A stretch of DNA of 64,000 nucleotides, taken from Atrina japonica. Taxonomy: Eukaryota; Mollusca; Bivalvia; Pterioida; Pinnidae. Where the stretch lies: the NCBI GenBank assembly GCA_030159075.1, contig BROG01000073.1, positions 1,173,501 through 1,237,500 of the forward strand, read 5' to 3'. Below the pieces are notes generated by a model. That model was given only the letters and a program-made list of their open reading frames with translations, had not been told where the DNA came from and searched no databases. Both the position numbers and the translations under genes were made by a program. This document shows, in pieces, positions 11,469 to 22,899 of the stretch. Position 1 is the first letter of the stretch; every line of letters begins with the position of its first letter.

Positions 11469-11469
11469 T

Positions 11470-11682
11470 TAACATGGCGGAATGGTTAGAACATCACGCT
11501 TTGAACCATGAAGTCTCTCACTTTCAGCCCTGAAGTTTTGTGGGAATGTTTTCCAGTTTACTTGCAGAAGTCCGGTGCTGTCTTCCCGGGTCAATGTAAC
11601 TGCGTTCCTACATCATCAAAAACTAGCCACCACATTTAACTAAAAAATTGGTGAGTGTGGCATAAAACACTTCAAAATTGGA
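11470..11682 (+). mobile_element. SINE family A copy
   Basis: The head tggcggaatggttagaacat with cacgctttgaaccatgaagt is followed by the eroded body (gtttacttgcagaagtccgg, ccaccacatttaactaaaaa) and the tail ggcataaaacacttcaaaa. It is more diverged than the 5489 copy. Confidence 0.82.
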
Positions 11683-12059
11683 AGGATGACATTACTGCAC
11701 AATAATAGATAGTCAATTACATCAACTGTCAGTTGCTCCTATCAGATTGAAAGGTGGTTTCAACAATGTTTTATTGATCCATTACTTTCAAGGCATCATG
11801 GCAAATTGATGGATACTTACCTATGGGGAAAAAGTCTAAACTATAGGGACGGGGTTATCTCCCAGGGTGACATTATAGAAAATGAAATGTTGGTGATTCA
11901 TATAAATGGTATTTAGGCCTACATATCTTGCATGCATTAGGTGCAGTAATGGTAACTTTGGGGACCTGGTACATGCTCTTGGCCTTTGATTCATCGGTTT
12001 TGATACAAGGTCTGTTTAATAGAAATGTATTATTATGTCACCCTAACAAAGTTTGGGAG

Positions 12060-12709
12060 ACATGCTTGATCCCCCTCTTCTTCTTTCCGTCATGAACTTG
12101 TCTCCACGTTTTCTTGGAAACAACTCGATAGATCCTAATAAATCAATATATGACGATAGGTTTGGCAAGCTGAGGCTTCTGAATAGACGAAATTTCAACA
12201 TTCTGATTTTTATGAAATTTGGAATTAAGGGATTTCGATTTCCATTGACGTCCATGGCAAACCGAGGCTTCTGATTGTCGAAATTTCAAATTTTCTCCGA
12301 TTTTGATGGAATTTATGGGTATTAAGGGATTGTGATTTCAATGGTATGGGTTTGTTGCCATCTATGGTAAACTGTGCTTCCGATTGGTCGAAATTTCAAT
12401 ATTGTTCAATTTTGATGAAATTTGGCGCTTATTGTTATTAAGGGATTTCGATTTCAATGATATGGGTTTCACTGAAGTCTATAGCAAACCGAGGCTTCTG
12501 ATTAGTCGAAATGTAAACGTCCGATTTTTATGAAAGAATTTATTGATATCGAGCGATTTCGATTTCAGTGGTATAGGTTTTGTTGTCGTCTATGACGAAC
12601 CGAGGCTTCTGATTGTTTGAAATTTCAGCATTGTCAGATTTTGATGAAATTTTGAATTAAGTGGTATCAAGGGATTAACATTTTTATGATTTGGTTTAGT
12701 TGTCGTCTA
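12060..12709. repeat. ~110-bp tandem satellite (left part)
   Basis: Imperfect tandem units with the landmark aaccgaggcttctgattg recur at about 12167 (degenerate), 12259, 12369, 12487 and 12598. Spacing is 92-118 bp. Each unit also carries 'gaaatttc...attttgatgaaattt' and 'aagggatttcgatttcaatg'. The array resumes after the inserted SINE at 12984. Confidence 0.85.
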
Positions 12710-12983
12710 CAGCCGGACTTGGTCTGTCAGTAGCGCGCTCGACTATTGATCGTGAGTTCAAGTCCAGACGGCGGCATGTCGGATTCCTGTCCTTCGGATA
12801 AGACAGTAAAAAACGAAGTCCCGTGTCACAGTAGGTGTCGGCACTTAAAGAACCTCACTGCTCAATGGCTATAAGTGCTGAGCATAGGCCAAAATTTGAA
12901 GCCCTTCACTGGCATTTGGTGACGTCTCCATGTGAGTGAAGGAATCTTGGGTGGTACGTTAAACAACAATACAATAACAATCT
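12710..12983 (+). mobile_element. SINE family B, complete copy with target-site duplication
   Basis: The tRNA-like head (cagtagcgcgctcgac; B box gtgagttcaagtccagac) is followed by the body cctgtccttcggataagaca and cccgtgtcacagtaggtgtc. The 3' end is ggtacgttaaacaacaatac. The flanking direct repeats TTGTCGTCTA at 12700-12709 and 12984-12993 mark insertion into the 110-bp satellite. Confidence 0.9.
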
Positions 12984-13080
12984 TTGTCGTCTATTAGCAA
13001 ACTGGGACTTCTGATTGGTGAAATATTCTCAGATTTTTTATGAAATTTGGAACTTATGGGTATCAAGGGATTTTATTATG
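12984..13080. repeat. ~110-bp satellite (right part after SINE)
   Basis: Continues the interrupted unit: gtcgtctattagcaaactgg, cttctgattggtgaaatatt and gggtatcaagggatttt match the left array. Confidence 0.8.
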
Positions 13081-14515
13081 ATGATACATATATTTGAAAT
13101 TTACTGATATTTCCGATTTCTGCCTTATGGCTGTGAAGAAAAATTGCAGATTGGTATGTAATAAACTGTGGCTGATATCAACATGACTTATTCCACCGTT
13201 TGGGGGATCATGTAACAATACCCTGTTTATTTGGTTTTCATCATCACTGGATACGGCAAACAAAGTTGACTACTTTTACTTAGAACATAAGTGCGTAGAT
13301 AATCGTGGACGATTGTACTCTGTAAGTATATTTGGGACCATACGCTTCTCAAATTTCACGTAAAATATATTAAAAAGACAATAAGAGTTTTCGAAGAACA
13401 TCTATGATTGTTGGACGAGAAATATGCTCAAGTTAAGAGGTCTTTTGGACTGTCTCTGATGTGTGGTATATCTCTTGTTTTTTGACAACGAACCGTCCCC
13501 GAATTGGTTTCTTACATTCGTTTAAGTTTTCTTGTTTTTAACAACGAACCGTTCCCGAACTTGTTTCGTAATTTTGTTGATCTGAAACTAGACGGTCAGT
13601 CTGAACTTTGTGTAGAAACTTACTCAAGCCACAGACCAGATCCTTCAATGTTGGACTAAAGGATCAGCAGCATTTCTGTGTATATATACATGAGAAGTTC
13701 AACAAATATACCGTACAGTACGCGGAAAATACCTAGCAATAATACAGTTTGATGATGTTTGAGAATCAAAATTGAAGTAGCGGTCACACCGAGAAGTGCT
13801 TATTGCAAACAAAAATTGTAGTATAAAGGTAATGCGTCAATATGAAAAATCAATAGTGACACCGTTGTAGTTTGTGTCGTAGAACATGGGTATCTGGTAC
13901 TCACGAAGAAAGTTATGGATCAAATTCATGTTAAGTGGGGGAGCAAACATATCCTAAGGGTTGTGGGCAGTATGTATAGTTTAAACTTCACCACTGATCC
14001 GTGTGGACTTTAAAATAAGCATGAAGACTATTGTCTCAGTCGAGGAGACATAATTCATATAATCCTCACTTAAAGATACTTGCTCATTCACACCGAATAT
14101 TTAACCAACGAGAGAATAAATGCTTTCATTAATTTGCAGCGAAGAATAAGTACATTTTATGTAATTCCATATCGTCACCTTTTGGAATACACATGTACTT
14201 TATATTATATTAGCACATTCATTGATTCCCCAGTCCTTGTAACTTTTCTTGGGGAGGGGTTACTTTCCTAAGACAGGAGGGACTGAATATTTGCTTTGTA
14301 TTAATAATTGATCAATGAAATTTTCAAACTTTGTTCCTTGATTACACTTTACTTCAAAGAGTAATACATTTATCTGTGTTGCCATTTACAATGTAACTAC
14401 TTTGCCTTTCAGAGGCTTTATCGATACAGAATAGAACGCCGGCATTTCTGACTGACGTAACCATCGTCTCTAGTCCTACACGTAAAGATTAATTTAAAGC
14501 GACAATGTCAATGCG
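13081..14515. other. Intergenic, nothing recognised
   Basis: Unique-looking AT-rich DNA. A short local duplication around 13480-13560 repeats ttttt..acaacgaaccgt[c/t]cccgaa. I see no credible exon. Confidence 0.6.
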
Positions 14516-14712
14516 ATATATCACGACGAACTAGAAATTAAAGACAACAGAATCCAGCAAACACATTTTGCTACTTGGAAATTTTACTTACTATAGACAC
14601 AGACCAGGCAACCGATTGTCCCTTCGTCAATTTTCCAAATTTTTAAGTAGCTATACCCCGCTATCACCTGCATATGGTGTATATATCACGCATATGATCC
14701 AATATGACAGGA
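14516..14712 (+). mobile_element. RT repeat fragment (end of reverse-transcriptase ORF), decayed
   Basis: Nucleotide similarity to the copy near 52850-53050: gaactagaaattaaagacaa, ttttacttactatagacaca and cctgcatatggtgtatatat. This corresponds to the C-terminal part of the RT reading frame, which is broken here. Confidence 0.7.
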
Positions 14713-14946
14713 TTTTGCTGAGTCATATACTTTGTACATTGATATTTAATTTTTTTTGCAATAGCAGTGAAATGTCATATATCATTTTTTTATTTACACA
14801 TTTTTCAATTTTGTAAAACGAGAACAGGATGCACTCGTATTAATAATAGGTCACTAAGATCAGTTTGTCAAATGACCTTGAATTTAAATTTGATAACTTA
14901 ATGTAACTGTCAGAATGTGTATATTAAAGTACAACCCAAGCATATA

Positions 14947-14951
<5 letters not shown>

Positions 14952-14989
<38 letters not shown>

Positions 14990-14997
14990 ATCGGTGC
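14952..14997. repeat. (CT)n microsatellite
   Basis: About 22 CT dinucleotides in a row. Confidence 0.98.
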
Positions 14998-15282
14998 ACT
15001 TTTAATTCACTTTCAGAGAGTAGGCTAATATTCATTTATAGACTTTATACATGTATTTAAAGATTCTTACAGTCTTCAAATGAATAAAAGTATACACTAA
15101 TGGAATCAAAGAGCATTTTCATTAAAGTGGAGATATAGCAAGAGTTCTTAAATAGACTGTGCTATTTCTGTAGCTTATTGATTTAATTAACAATGTCTTA
15201 CTAGCTGTTCGATACGTTTGTTGAATCAGATTTTGACGATTTTAATGATTTTGATGAATTTTTACATTTAAATTTGACTATG

Positions 15283-15460
15283 GACTCGTAGCGGGTGTGA
15301 TCAATTAACAGAGGATACCAACTTCTCCGTGACATCTGATCCCATCTCTGTATGTTCAGAGGTCTGTTTCTATCCAGCGTTCACCAGACTAGTATATTGT
15401 CTCATCGACCTCTTTACGATTTATACCTTGATATCAGTGATTCTTTTTATATCTATATAA
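15283..15460 (+). mobile_element. RT repeat 3' tail, strongly decayed
   Basis: Matches the tail consensus in order: ggactcgtagcgggtgtga, cacctgatcccatctc-like, agaggtctgtttctatcc, caccagactagtatattgtc and a final ttataccttgatatcagtga. Many substitutions and small gaps. Confidence 0.6.
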
Positions 15461-15779
15461 AGGTTTCCAATTTGATTTGAATAAAAATCTTATGATGATG
15501 AAAATATTTGAAATATTTTTGTAATAAGATCTATAATTTCGACTTGTTATTTGCTACTCCAGTTGATATTCTTCAAGTGACGGATTTGAAGAAGTTTGGA
15601 GACCGTTGTAAATGTAATGTACATGTATTTCTTTTATAGCAATCACGTTACAGGATGGCTGAAGCAATTACAGATTTGTTTTTAGGTACGCATCCAGAAA
15701 ACTACAAATATCACTTTCTATTGATAATACAAATTACAGAAGCCAGGTTACAGTTGCAGGAGACAATTTACTAACCTGG

Positions 15780-15916
15780 TGAACAATGGACAAACACGGA
15801 CCTCTGAAAATACAGAGGTAGGATCAGGTGTCCTGGAGGAGTAAGCATCCCCTGCCCTGTTGACCGGTCACACCCGTTGCGAGCCCAAGTTAAAATTCAA
15901 TTAAAATAAGTGAGGA
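15780..15916 (-). mobile_element. RT repeat 3' tail, minus orientation
   Basis: On + it reads gaacaatggacaaacacgga, ctggaggagtaagcatcccc, gttgaccggtcacacccgtt and aagtgaggaataaaacc, the reverse of the tail seen at 62510-62660. No RT reading frame is attached. Confidence 0.8.
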
Positions 15917-16229
15917 ATAAAACCTCCCAAATACAACCATACCAATATACAAAATAAAGAGGCATTAAAAAAATTATGTATTGTTTTATAATTGTATTAA
16001 CTTATGATTATTACTTCTGTAAGTTAAACGCAATTAAGTCGACTTAAAACTATGTTAATAGCCCACAGACCTACACGGGTTTTATATAGTTTTTGCAAGG
16101 AACTTTCAAAACGTCATAAACTGTGGGGATGTACTATTTAAAGCATTGCATTATTTAATCTTTGTTTTCAGTTATAACAACATTTTATTACCCCGGGAAA
16201 ACTTACTATAGAAAATATATAAAAAATCT

Positions 16230-16930
16230 CAGATACCAAAGTATAAATGAATAAAATGTCCAGGACTTAGATACAAATCCGGTAAAAATGGAAAAACATG
16301 GACTTCTTTAAACCAAGAGGTGCGATCAGGTGCCATGGAGGAGTAAGCATCCCCTGTCGACCAGTCACACCCGCCGTGAGTCCACAGTCAAGTCCAATGA
16401 AACACATGAGGAGTGAATCATCACCACAATTGGTACAGACGTCTCAACAACCGCCAACGAAAAGGAAACTCAACATTTTACTCAGTGAAATAGAGTAATC
16501 GCAAACAAGACTATTATACCGACCGTAAAAGCGGAACGTTGACATTCAACGCGGTTTTCGATGTCAATAATTTGTCAGCGAATAGTTTACCTCTGTATAT
16601 GAAATCCTCATATGTTGTACACGCCCTGGCATATCGGATCATTTGTGAAATATAAACTCCATATGCGGGTGACTGAGGGATATTACTACTTAAATGTGGA
16701 AATTTTACGATTGGAATGCCGAAATTGTCGCGTTTGTCGTAAAGCTTAGTTGCTAATTTCCCGTCTGTGTCTATATTAAGTAAAATGTCTAAGTATGAAG
16801 CGAGTGTGCTTGATTCTGTTGTATTTCTAGTTCGCTGGGATATATCGCATTGACATATGTATGAAAATTGTCATTATTAATTGACAAAAAGTCGTCGATA
16901 TATCTAAATGTCAAATTGAAGGACACCGCT
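16230..16930 (-). mobile_element. RT repeat copy (tail plus RT C-terminus), interrupted by the LTR element
   Basis: The tail (aggagtaagcatcccctgtc, gtcgaccagtcacacccgcc) is followed by reversed RT coding sequence with the same order as the 40225-41140 copy. It stops at accgct (16930), where the LTR retrotransposon starts, and resumes at 22298 with accgctaactttttcttc. The RT frame is broken. Confidence 0.88.
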
Positions 16931-17107
16931 AACTAATCATTTACTTGTGTATTGTGTAACTAATCATTTACTTGTGTATTGTGTAACTAATCATTTACTT
17001 GTGTATTGTGTAACTAATCATTTACTTGTGTATTGTGGTTATACATTTCAGGTATCAGTCATCCTTGTAATTAAAGATTAAACTTGGACGATGTTGATTC
17101 TCATTTA
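16931..17107 (+). repeat. 5' LTR with four 27-bp tandem units
   Basis: Four copies of a 27-bp unit (aactaatcatttacttgtgt + attgtgt), starting at 16931, 16958, 16985 and 17012. They are followed by gttatacatttcaggtatca, gtcatccttgtaattaaaga and ttgattctcattta. The ends are not the usual TG...CA. At 177 bp it is very short for Ty3/gypsy. Confidence 0.9.
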
Positions 17108-17117
17108 TGACTGATAC
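17107..17117 (+). promoter_or_regulatory. Putative self-complementary primer-binding site
   Basis: ATGACTGATAC directly abuts and overlaps by one base the end of the 5' LTR, the normal primer-binding-site position. It is the exact 11-nt reverse complement of GTATCAGTCAT inside the same LTR (17052-17062). I see no canonical TGG-type tRNA primer site here. The layout matches Tf1-type self-priming, in which the 5' end of the element RNA folds back as primer; that mechanism is inferred. Confidence 0.65.
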
Positions 17118-17152
17118 TCAACTAACAGCTTAAAGAAAGTGAACTTATCAAT

Positions 17153-18316
17153 ATGCCAGTTCTACGGTGCCCTATAGATGGCTGTGACTGGGAATCCCAG
17201 GACCTGGATGCAGCATTTGCAGCTGCCTTAACCACTGCTCTTCAGATTCATGATAGAAACGTTCACCCACCTCAACCAGCAAAGCACAAATTAAAGTTGG
17301 ACCCACCCTCCATAGCTGCAGGATGTGATCCAGATCAATGGTCGGCATTCACCAGACAGTGGGATATGTATAAAACAGGAAAGGCAATTGCAAACAATGT
17401 CTTGCCCACTGCCCTGTTCTACTGCTGTGACACTGACCTTCGTACGGACATCATGCGTGACCTTCAACGTGATGTCGCCAACATGATAGAAGCAGATCTT
17501 CTGAATGCCATCAAAAGAGGAGAGCACACTAGTCCAACGCATCAAATTGAACAGGATGACACAAGCCCCTGGGTCAAATATCCGGACATTCCTGGCCAAT
17601 CTCAGGGGCCAGGCTTCTCTTTGCCAGTATAGAGCAGCGTGCAAAGAACCAGGTTGCACCCACACTTTTGATTACAGTGATGAAATAATCAAAGACAATT
17701 TAGTGAGGGGTATTGCAGACCCAGAAATTTTGTCTGACCTGTTGGGTGACCCAAAACAGACAGGACCCTAGAAGAGACTGTTTCATTTATCGCCCAGAAA
17801 GAACAGGGCAAAGTCACTAGAAGTGCAGTAGGGGATTCAGCTGGTGCCATGAGTGCCGCACAGCAAAATCTGAAGCAACAAGTAAATCAAGCACCGGGAG
17901 TGAAATGCTGGGTATGTGGTGGTCCAGCTCATGGACAAAGGAATGATCGCAAGACCAGGTCTAAATATTGTGAGGCTTGGACATTCACATGTGCGAAATG
18001 CAAAATTAAAGGCCATTACACCAAATCATGTAGCAAGTGCTCGACCTGTGGAGCATGGGGCCACCGTGACGCATCTTCTAGAGTATGTCCTCAGGGTAAG
18101 GGCTATAGGAACCGACCGAATCAAGGGACTCCTTTGACATCAACTAAAGATACATACCAAGACAAGGTTGGTTATGTCTATGACCAGCTGTGCACCACAT
18201 CAGAATTGACAAACCACACATCACGTTTAGAACACCACATATTCGATGAAAAGTGGGTGGCTCGACCCTCAAAACCCCCACCCAATGCTTTTGGTGAGCA
18301 TGACACCCCTGCCTGA
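17153..18316 (+). pseudogene. gag of the LTR element (frameshifted)
   Basis: The region starts at ATG 17153 with MPVLRCPIDGCDWE, an N-terminal Cys-rich motif. It continues through a capsid-like segment to about 17580, shifts frame to 17505-17771 (RTFLANLRGQASLCQYRAAC), then shifts back to 17849-18316. The last part carries Cys/His knuckles: CWVCGGPAHGQ, CAKCKIKGHYTKSC and CSTCGAWGH. At least two frame changes break it. The final frame overlaps pol at 18246-18316 in a different frame, so a programmed frameshift may once have been used, but the decay makes this uncertain. Confidence 0.85.
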
Positions 18317-21300
18317 AGACAATGCATCGTTTGGACATCCAATGCAAGACACCTCCAAGCTTAAGACAATCACTATTTCCATGGTGGCTGATACAGGATG
18401 CCAAAGTACAATCATACCCTTAGAATCAGCAAACAGCCTTGGTATAGCTGAAAAAGATCTTCTCCCAGTCAAACTTGTGATGCATGGAGCCATAAAAGAA
18501 GACCTAGGTGTAATTGGAGCAGTTGCAGTTAGCATTACAACTAAAGACAGTTCCAGCAATGCCATGTCAACACGTTTAATGTGTTATGTCTCGGATACCA
18601 TGGAAAAAGCTTTCCTTTGTAGAGAAACACTAATATCACTGGGGATAATTCACACTAACTTCCCGAATGTTACAATAGCACAATCTCCAAACATTGCTGC
18701 ATCAATGGAAAACTCTGAGGAAGTATCCTGCCCTTGTCCCAGACGTCAATCTAACCCACCCCCTGTTCCGACAACCTTACCTCCAGGTTTGCAGGCCACA
18801 GAGGAACACGTAGAGTCCCTGAAAGAATGGCTTCTGGATTACTACAGAGCTACAACATTTAATGTCTGTGAACATCAACCTTTGCCACTTGTGAAGTGTG
18901 AACCCCTGCAACTACATATTGATCCCGATGCCAGGCCAGTAGCCGTCCACAAGCCGGCACTTGTTCCAATCCACTGGCAGGATAAAGTTTATGCAGATCT
19001 TGAGAGGGATGTCCGCATTGGCGTACTCGAAAAAGTAAGTCCAAACACACCTACAACTTGGTGCTCACATATGGTGGTAACTAGTAAAGCCAATGGCACT
19101 CCAAGGCGGACAGTAGACTTACAACCACAAAACCGACATTCTGTACGCCAAACACATCATGTTCCAAGTCCCTTTCACCTGGCTGACCGCGTCCCTCAAG
19201 GCATGAAAAAAACAGTGACTGACGCTTGGAATGGATACCACTCAGTGCCTATTCGTGAAGAAGACCGCCATTTCACGACATTCATCACACCATGGGGTCG
19301 CTACAGGTACAAGGTGGCTCCACAGGGATTCATGGCCAGTGGTGATGCTTACAACCAACGCTTTGATGCTATTATATCAAATTTCAAGGACAAGGTTAAA
19401 TGCGTGGATGACACATGCATGTGGGCACCCTCTATTGAAGCAGCATTTTTTCAAGCATGTGAATGGCTTGACCTGTGTGCTCGCAACGGCATCACTCTAA
19501 ACCCAAAGAAGTTTCAGTTTGCTCAAGACACTGTCAATTTTGCCTGACTCACAATCACCCAAACAAACATACGACCAAGTACCAAGTTTTTGGATGCCAT
19601 TAGCAGTTTCCCAACTCCTACTGACATTACTGGTGCAAGAGCTTGGTTTGGGCTTATAAACCATGGGGCATATGCATTTGCCATGACAAAACAGATGAAA
19701 CCTTTTCGTGCTCTTCTGAAACCATCCACAACATTTCGATGGACAAATGAACTAGATGAAATATTTCAACAGTCCAAAGAGATCATCATACGGGAGATGA
19801 AGGAAGGTGTACGTCTGTTTGACCCTGCCCGTCTGACATGCCTGGCTACCGACTGGTCTGTTGATGGAATTGGATTCTTCTTGATGCAAAAGTACTGTCA
19901 TTGTTCCAGTAAAACCCCTACCTGTTGTAATGATGGCTGGAAACTGTGCCTGGTAGGTAGCAGATTCACACACCCAGCTGAGAGCAGGTATGCACCTATT
20001 GAAGGCGAGAAATTAGCTGTTGTGTATGCACTCCACCAAACACACTACTATGTTCTAGGGTGCAAAGATCTCCTTGTTGCAACTGACCATAAACCATTAC
20101 TCCAGATTCTGAACGATAGATCACTCACAGATATCGATAACAGACGACTTCTCAACCTCAAAGAGAAAACTCTAGGATACAGATTCACAATCATACATGT
20201 GCCAGGCAGAAAGAACCTTGGACCAGATGCAGCTTCAAGACACTCAGTTGGGCCACCAAATCGTCTTCAGTTGCCAGGTGAAGCGCCAGAACTTTATTCC
20301 CTTATTAACATGACTGATTATTATCATGACACAATCACCAGTCTGTGTGTACATACAGAGGATAATGACACCGCTAATGACACCTCAACAGTCGCTGCTG
20401 CCACTAGTGCACTGAATGCTGTCATCACAGTTGTTACTTGGGACATGGTCCGTGAGGCCACTGCATCAGACCCCACATTTGTAAATCTCATCAGACAGCT
20501 GGAGAAAGGGTTTCCAAAAGATTGCAAAGAACTACCAATAGACTTGCGTCCTTACCATCGTTTTGCAGCCAGTTTATGCACCGTTGATGGCGTAGTTCTC
20601 TTGGGTCAACGAATTGTAATACCGCCCGTTCTTCGCAAACCAATACTCAATGCACTCCATGCAGCCCACCAAGGGGTCAGCGCAATGCGTGCAAGGGCCA
20701 TGGACTCTGTTTATTGACCAGAGATCACAGTAGATATCGCCAAGGTGAGAGACCAGTGTCTTCACTGCCATCAAATGGCCAAATCAAACCCTATGCAGCC
20801 CCCCTCTGACATAACACCTCCAGACTACCCGTTTCAAATGATTTGCAGTGACTACTTTACATATAACAATAAAGACTACGTAGTTATTGTTGAAAGGTAT
20901 TCAAACTGGCCAATGGTATACAAGTCTGAATCAGGTGCAGAGGGACTTGTTAAGCGATTACGTGAGACGTTTGTAACCTTTGGCATACCAGAGGAATTGA
21001 CATCTGATGGAGGCCCACAGTTCACAGCAGGGAAGACACAAGAGTTTCTAAAGTCCTGGGGTGTTTGTCATAGAATTTCATCAGTCGCAAACCCACATGC
21101 AAACTGTAGAGCTGAGATGGCTGTGAAAACTGTGAAACGCATGCTTGTGGACAACATCAGTGCGGTTGGTTCAAGTTTCAGAGGGCACTACTTCTGTACA
21201 GAAATTCTATTGACCCAGAGACAAAAACATCCCCAGCATTGATCCTGTTTGGACGACCTATTCGTGATGCCATTCCCATACTGATGGGTAGATACTCTCC

Positions 21301-21985
21301 TCACGAAACATGGACTGAGTTGATGTCTCATCGAGAGATGGCACTTGCCAAACGACATTCGAGAGAACATGAACGGTGGAATGAACACACTCATCGCCTG
21401 CCACCATTACAGGTTGGGGATCATGTATACATACAAAACTTCGTAGGCAACCACCCCAGGAGATGGGATCGCACTGGAATTGTTGTTGAAGTACGGCAGT
21501 ACCACCAGTATGTTATACGCGTAGATGGCACAGGCAGAGTAACTATCCGTAACCGCCAGCACCTTCGAAAATTCACTCCATTTCAAAGCGATCAAACACT
21601 CAGCCATTTGATGGTACCCACTATTGCACAAACTCAGAAGGTCATCTCAAATACCCCAACTTCTTCCAAGACGACACTACCACAGGCACCCAAGATTCCT
21701 GTCTTGTCTTCGCCACCAAGAAGTGAAAGTTTGCCAGCTGCATCAAGCGATTCACCTACCGCAGCCCCCACTCTGACACCAGTGACCGATATGATTCAAC
21801 ATCCTTTACAAGCGGATTTGGACCAGTCGCACCATCACAGCCCTGAACCAGATGGGCCTGTTATGACTCGCTTACCACGTGCCCTTGCCCGCCTTCTGCC
21901 CCACAATAAACCTGGGGAAAAGGAACTATTGACACCTCGCAGACGCAGCCACCATGACAGAACTGAATCAGTATCTAATAAATAA
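18246..21985 (+). pseudogene. pol of the LTR element (protease-RT-RNase H-integrase), inactivated
   Basis: Protease: VADTGCQSTIIPLE with DTG at 18390-18398. RT: RTVDLQPQNRH, VAPQGFMASGDAYNQRF and the active-site motif CVDDTCMW at about 19401; family members usually have C/YVDDxLLW. RNase H: CLATDWSVDG, GEKLAVVYAL and ATDHKPLLQ. Integrase: a zinc-binding HH-CC region near 20655-20765, then DDE-type residues in MICSDYF, TSDGGPQF and CRAEMAVK. The C-terminal end (21239-21985) has VGDHVYIQNFVG and RNRQHLRKF, then a Ser/Pro-rich tail. Lesions: TGA at 19545-19547 between RT and RNase H, TGA at 20715-20717 in the integrase zinc region, and a frame change near 21180-21240. Confidence 0.9.
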
Positions 21986-22174
21986 ACTAAAGTAATACTT
22001 AATTAGTGGTTTCAGAGACTCTATTGATACACTACGTGTATAGACATTCAGTTTTTCTATGTCAGATAGACTATCAGATCCTGCCTGTAATATGGACTTA
22101 TTTTTCTGAAAGACTATTATTCATTTGTTTTAAGTTTTTTCGTTCTCTTAAAAACTTGTCCCCGGGGAGGAGAT

Positions 22175-22297
22175 AACTAATCATTTACTTGTGTATTGTG
22201 TAACTAATCATTTACTTGTGTATTGTGGTTATACATTTCAGGTATCAGTCATCCTTGTAATTAAAGATTAAACTTGGACGATGTTGATTCTCATTTA
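22175..22297 (+). repeat. 3' LTR with two 27-bp tandem units
   Basis: Same as the 5' LTR but with two rather than four 27-bp units; the 54-bp length difference is exactly two units. Outside the units I saw no difference between the LTRs, which suggests a fairly recent insertion. Confidence 0.9.
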
Positions 22298-22320
22298 ACC
22301 GCTAACTTTTTCTTCTTTTT
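22298..22320 (-). mobile_element. RT repeat remnant beyond the LTR insertion
   Basis: accgctaactttttcttctt matches the intact copy at 40978-41000 and then stops matching. The RT repeat was therefore 5'-truncated about 20 bp beyond the insertion point. Confidence 0.75.
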
Positions 22321-22324
22321 TTCT

Positions 22325-22400
22325 TGTAGTAAATAAGAGATATAGTAATCACAAATTGCGAATCGAGCACTCTACCGCAGAGCCACGACGGCTCTTGAAA
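22325..22400 (-). mobile_element. tRNA-like SINE head fragment
   Basis: Read on the minus strand: gagccgtcgtggctctgcgg followed by tagagtgctcgattcgcaat. This resembles a tRNA D-arm/A box followed by a B-box-like stretch. It is truncated and lacks a tRNA acceptor stem, so I call it a SINE relic rather than a tRNA gene. Confidence 0.45.
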
Positions 22401-22816
22401 AATGGTATACTTGACTGAAAGTAGGATTTAAGACTAAATTCAAATTGTCAGTGTACATGTATTCTTATAAACTATACTTATTCTCAATGTGCTTTACCAG
22501 AATTTAAAAGAACACCGTGTTACCGCGACGGTCCGTAATTAAATGGCCAGACACTCTATTTGATTTCTGTTTATTTATTGGTTTTTGGCAAGTATATTAC
22601 ACAACTGTAAATAAAGGAAACGATCGCTGTCCGGATATAATTGTAGTCTGTCTTAGTTCAAAACTAAATATTTATAATTGGGAAGGAAGTGAAATAAAAA
22701 GTTTATTGAGAAAAGTGTTTGACTTTTGGTTCATTATGTGGTCCTTTAATCTGTCAGGAATACCTCCGTTATACCTTGGCGCCAGGTGAAAAAATTCAGT
22801 TTGTATTCGTCATATG

Positions 22817-22818
<2 letters not shown>

Positions 22819-22896
<78 letters not shown>
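22819..22896. repeat. (TC)n microsatellite
   Basis: About 39 uninterrupted TC units. Confidence 0.98.

Positions 22897-22899
<3 letters not shown>

Larger units (their letters stand above)
16931..22297 (+). mobile_element. Ty3/gypsy-type LTR retrotransposon, complete but inactivated
   Basis: A 5.37-kb element bounded by near-identical LTRs (16931-17107 and 22175-22297) and flanked by the direct repeat ACCGCT (16925-16930 and 22298-22303). Internal order is gag with Cys/His knuckles, aspartic protease, reverse transcriptase, RNase H and integrase, the Ty3/gypsy order. At least two nonsense codons (19545-19547, 20715-20717) and several frame changes make it non-autonomous. The tract GGGGAGGAGA (22164-22173) just before the 3' LTR is the polypurine tract. 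It sits inside an older RT repeat. Confidence 0.93.

Noticed and set aside
12043..12274. 70-73-codon frames on both strands
   Set aside because: Inside the degenerate ~110-bp satellite.
17291..18565. Several minus-strand frames opposite gag/pol
   Set aside because: Shadows of the LTR element's coding strand.
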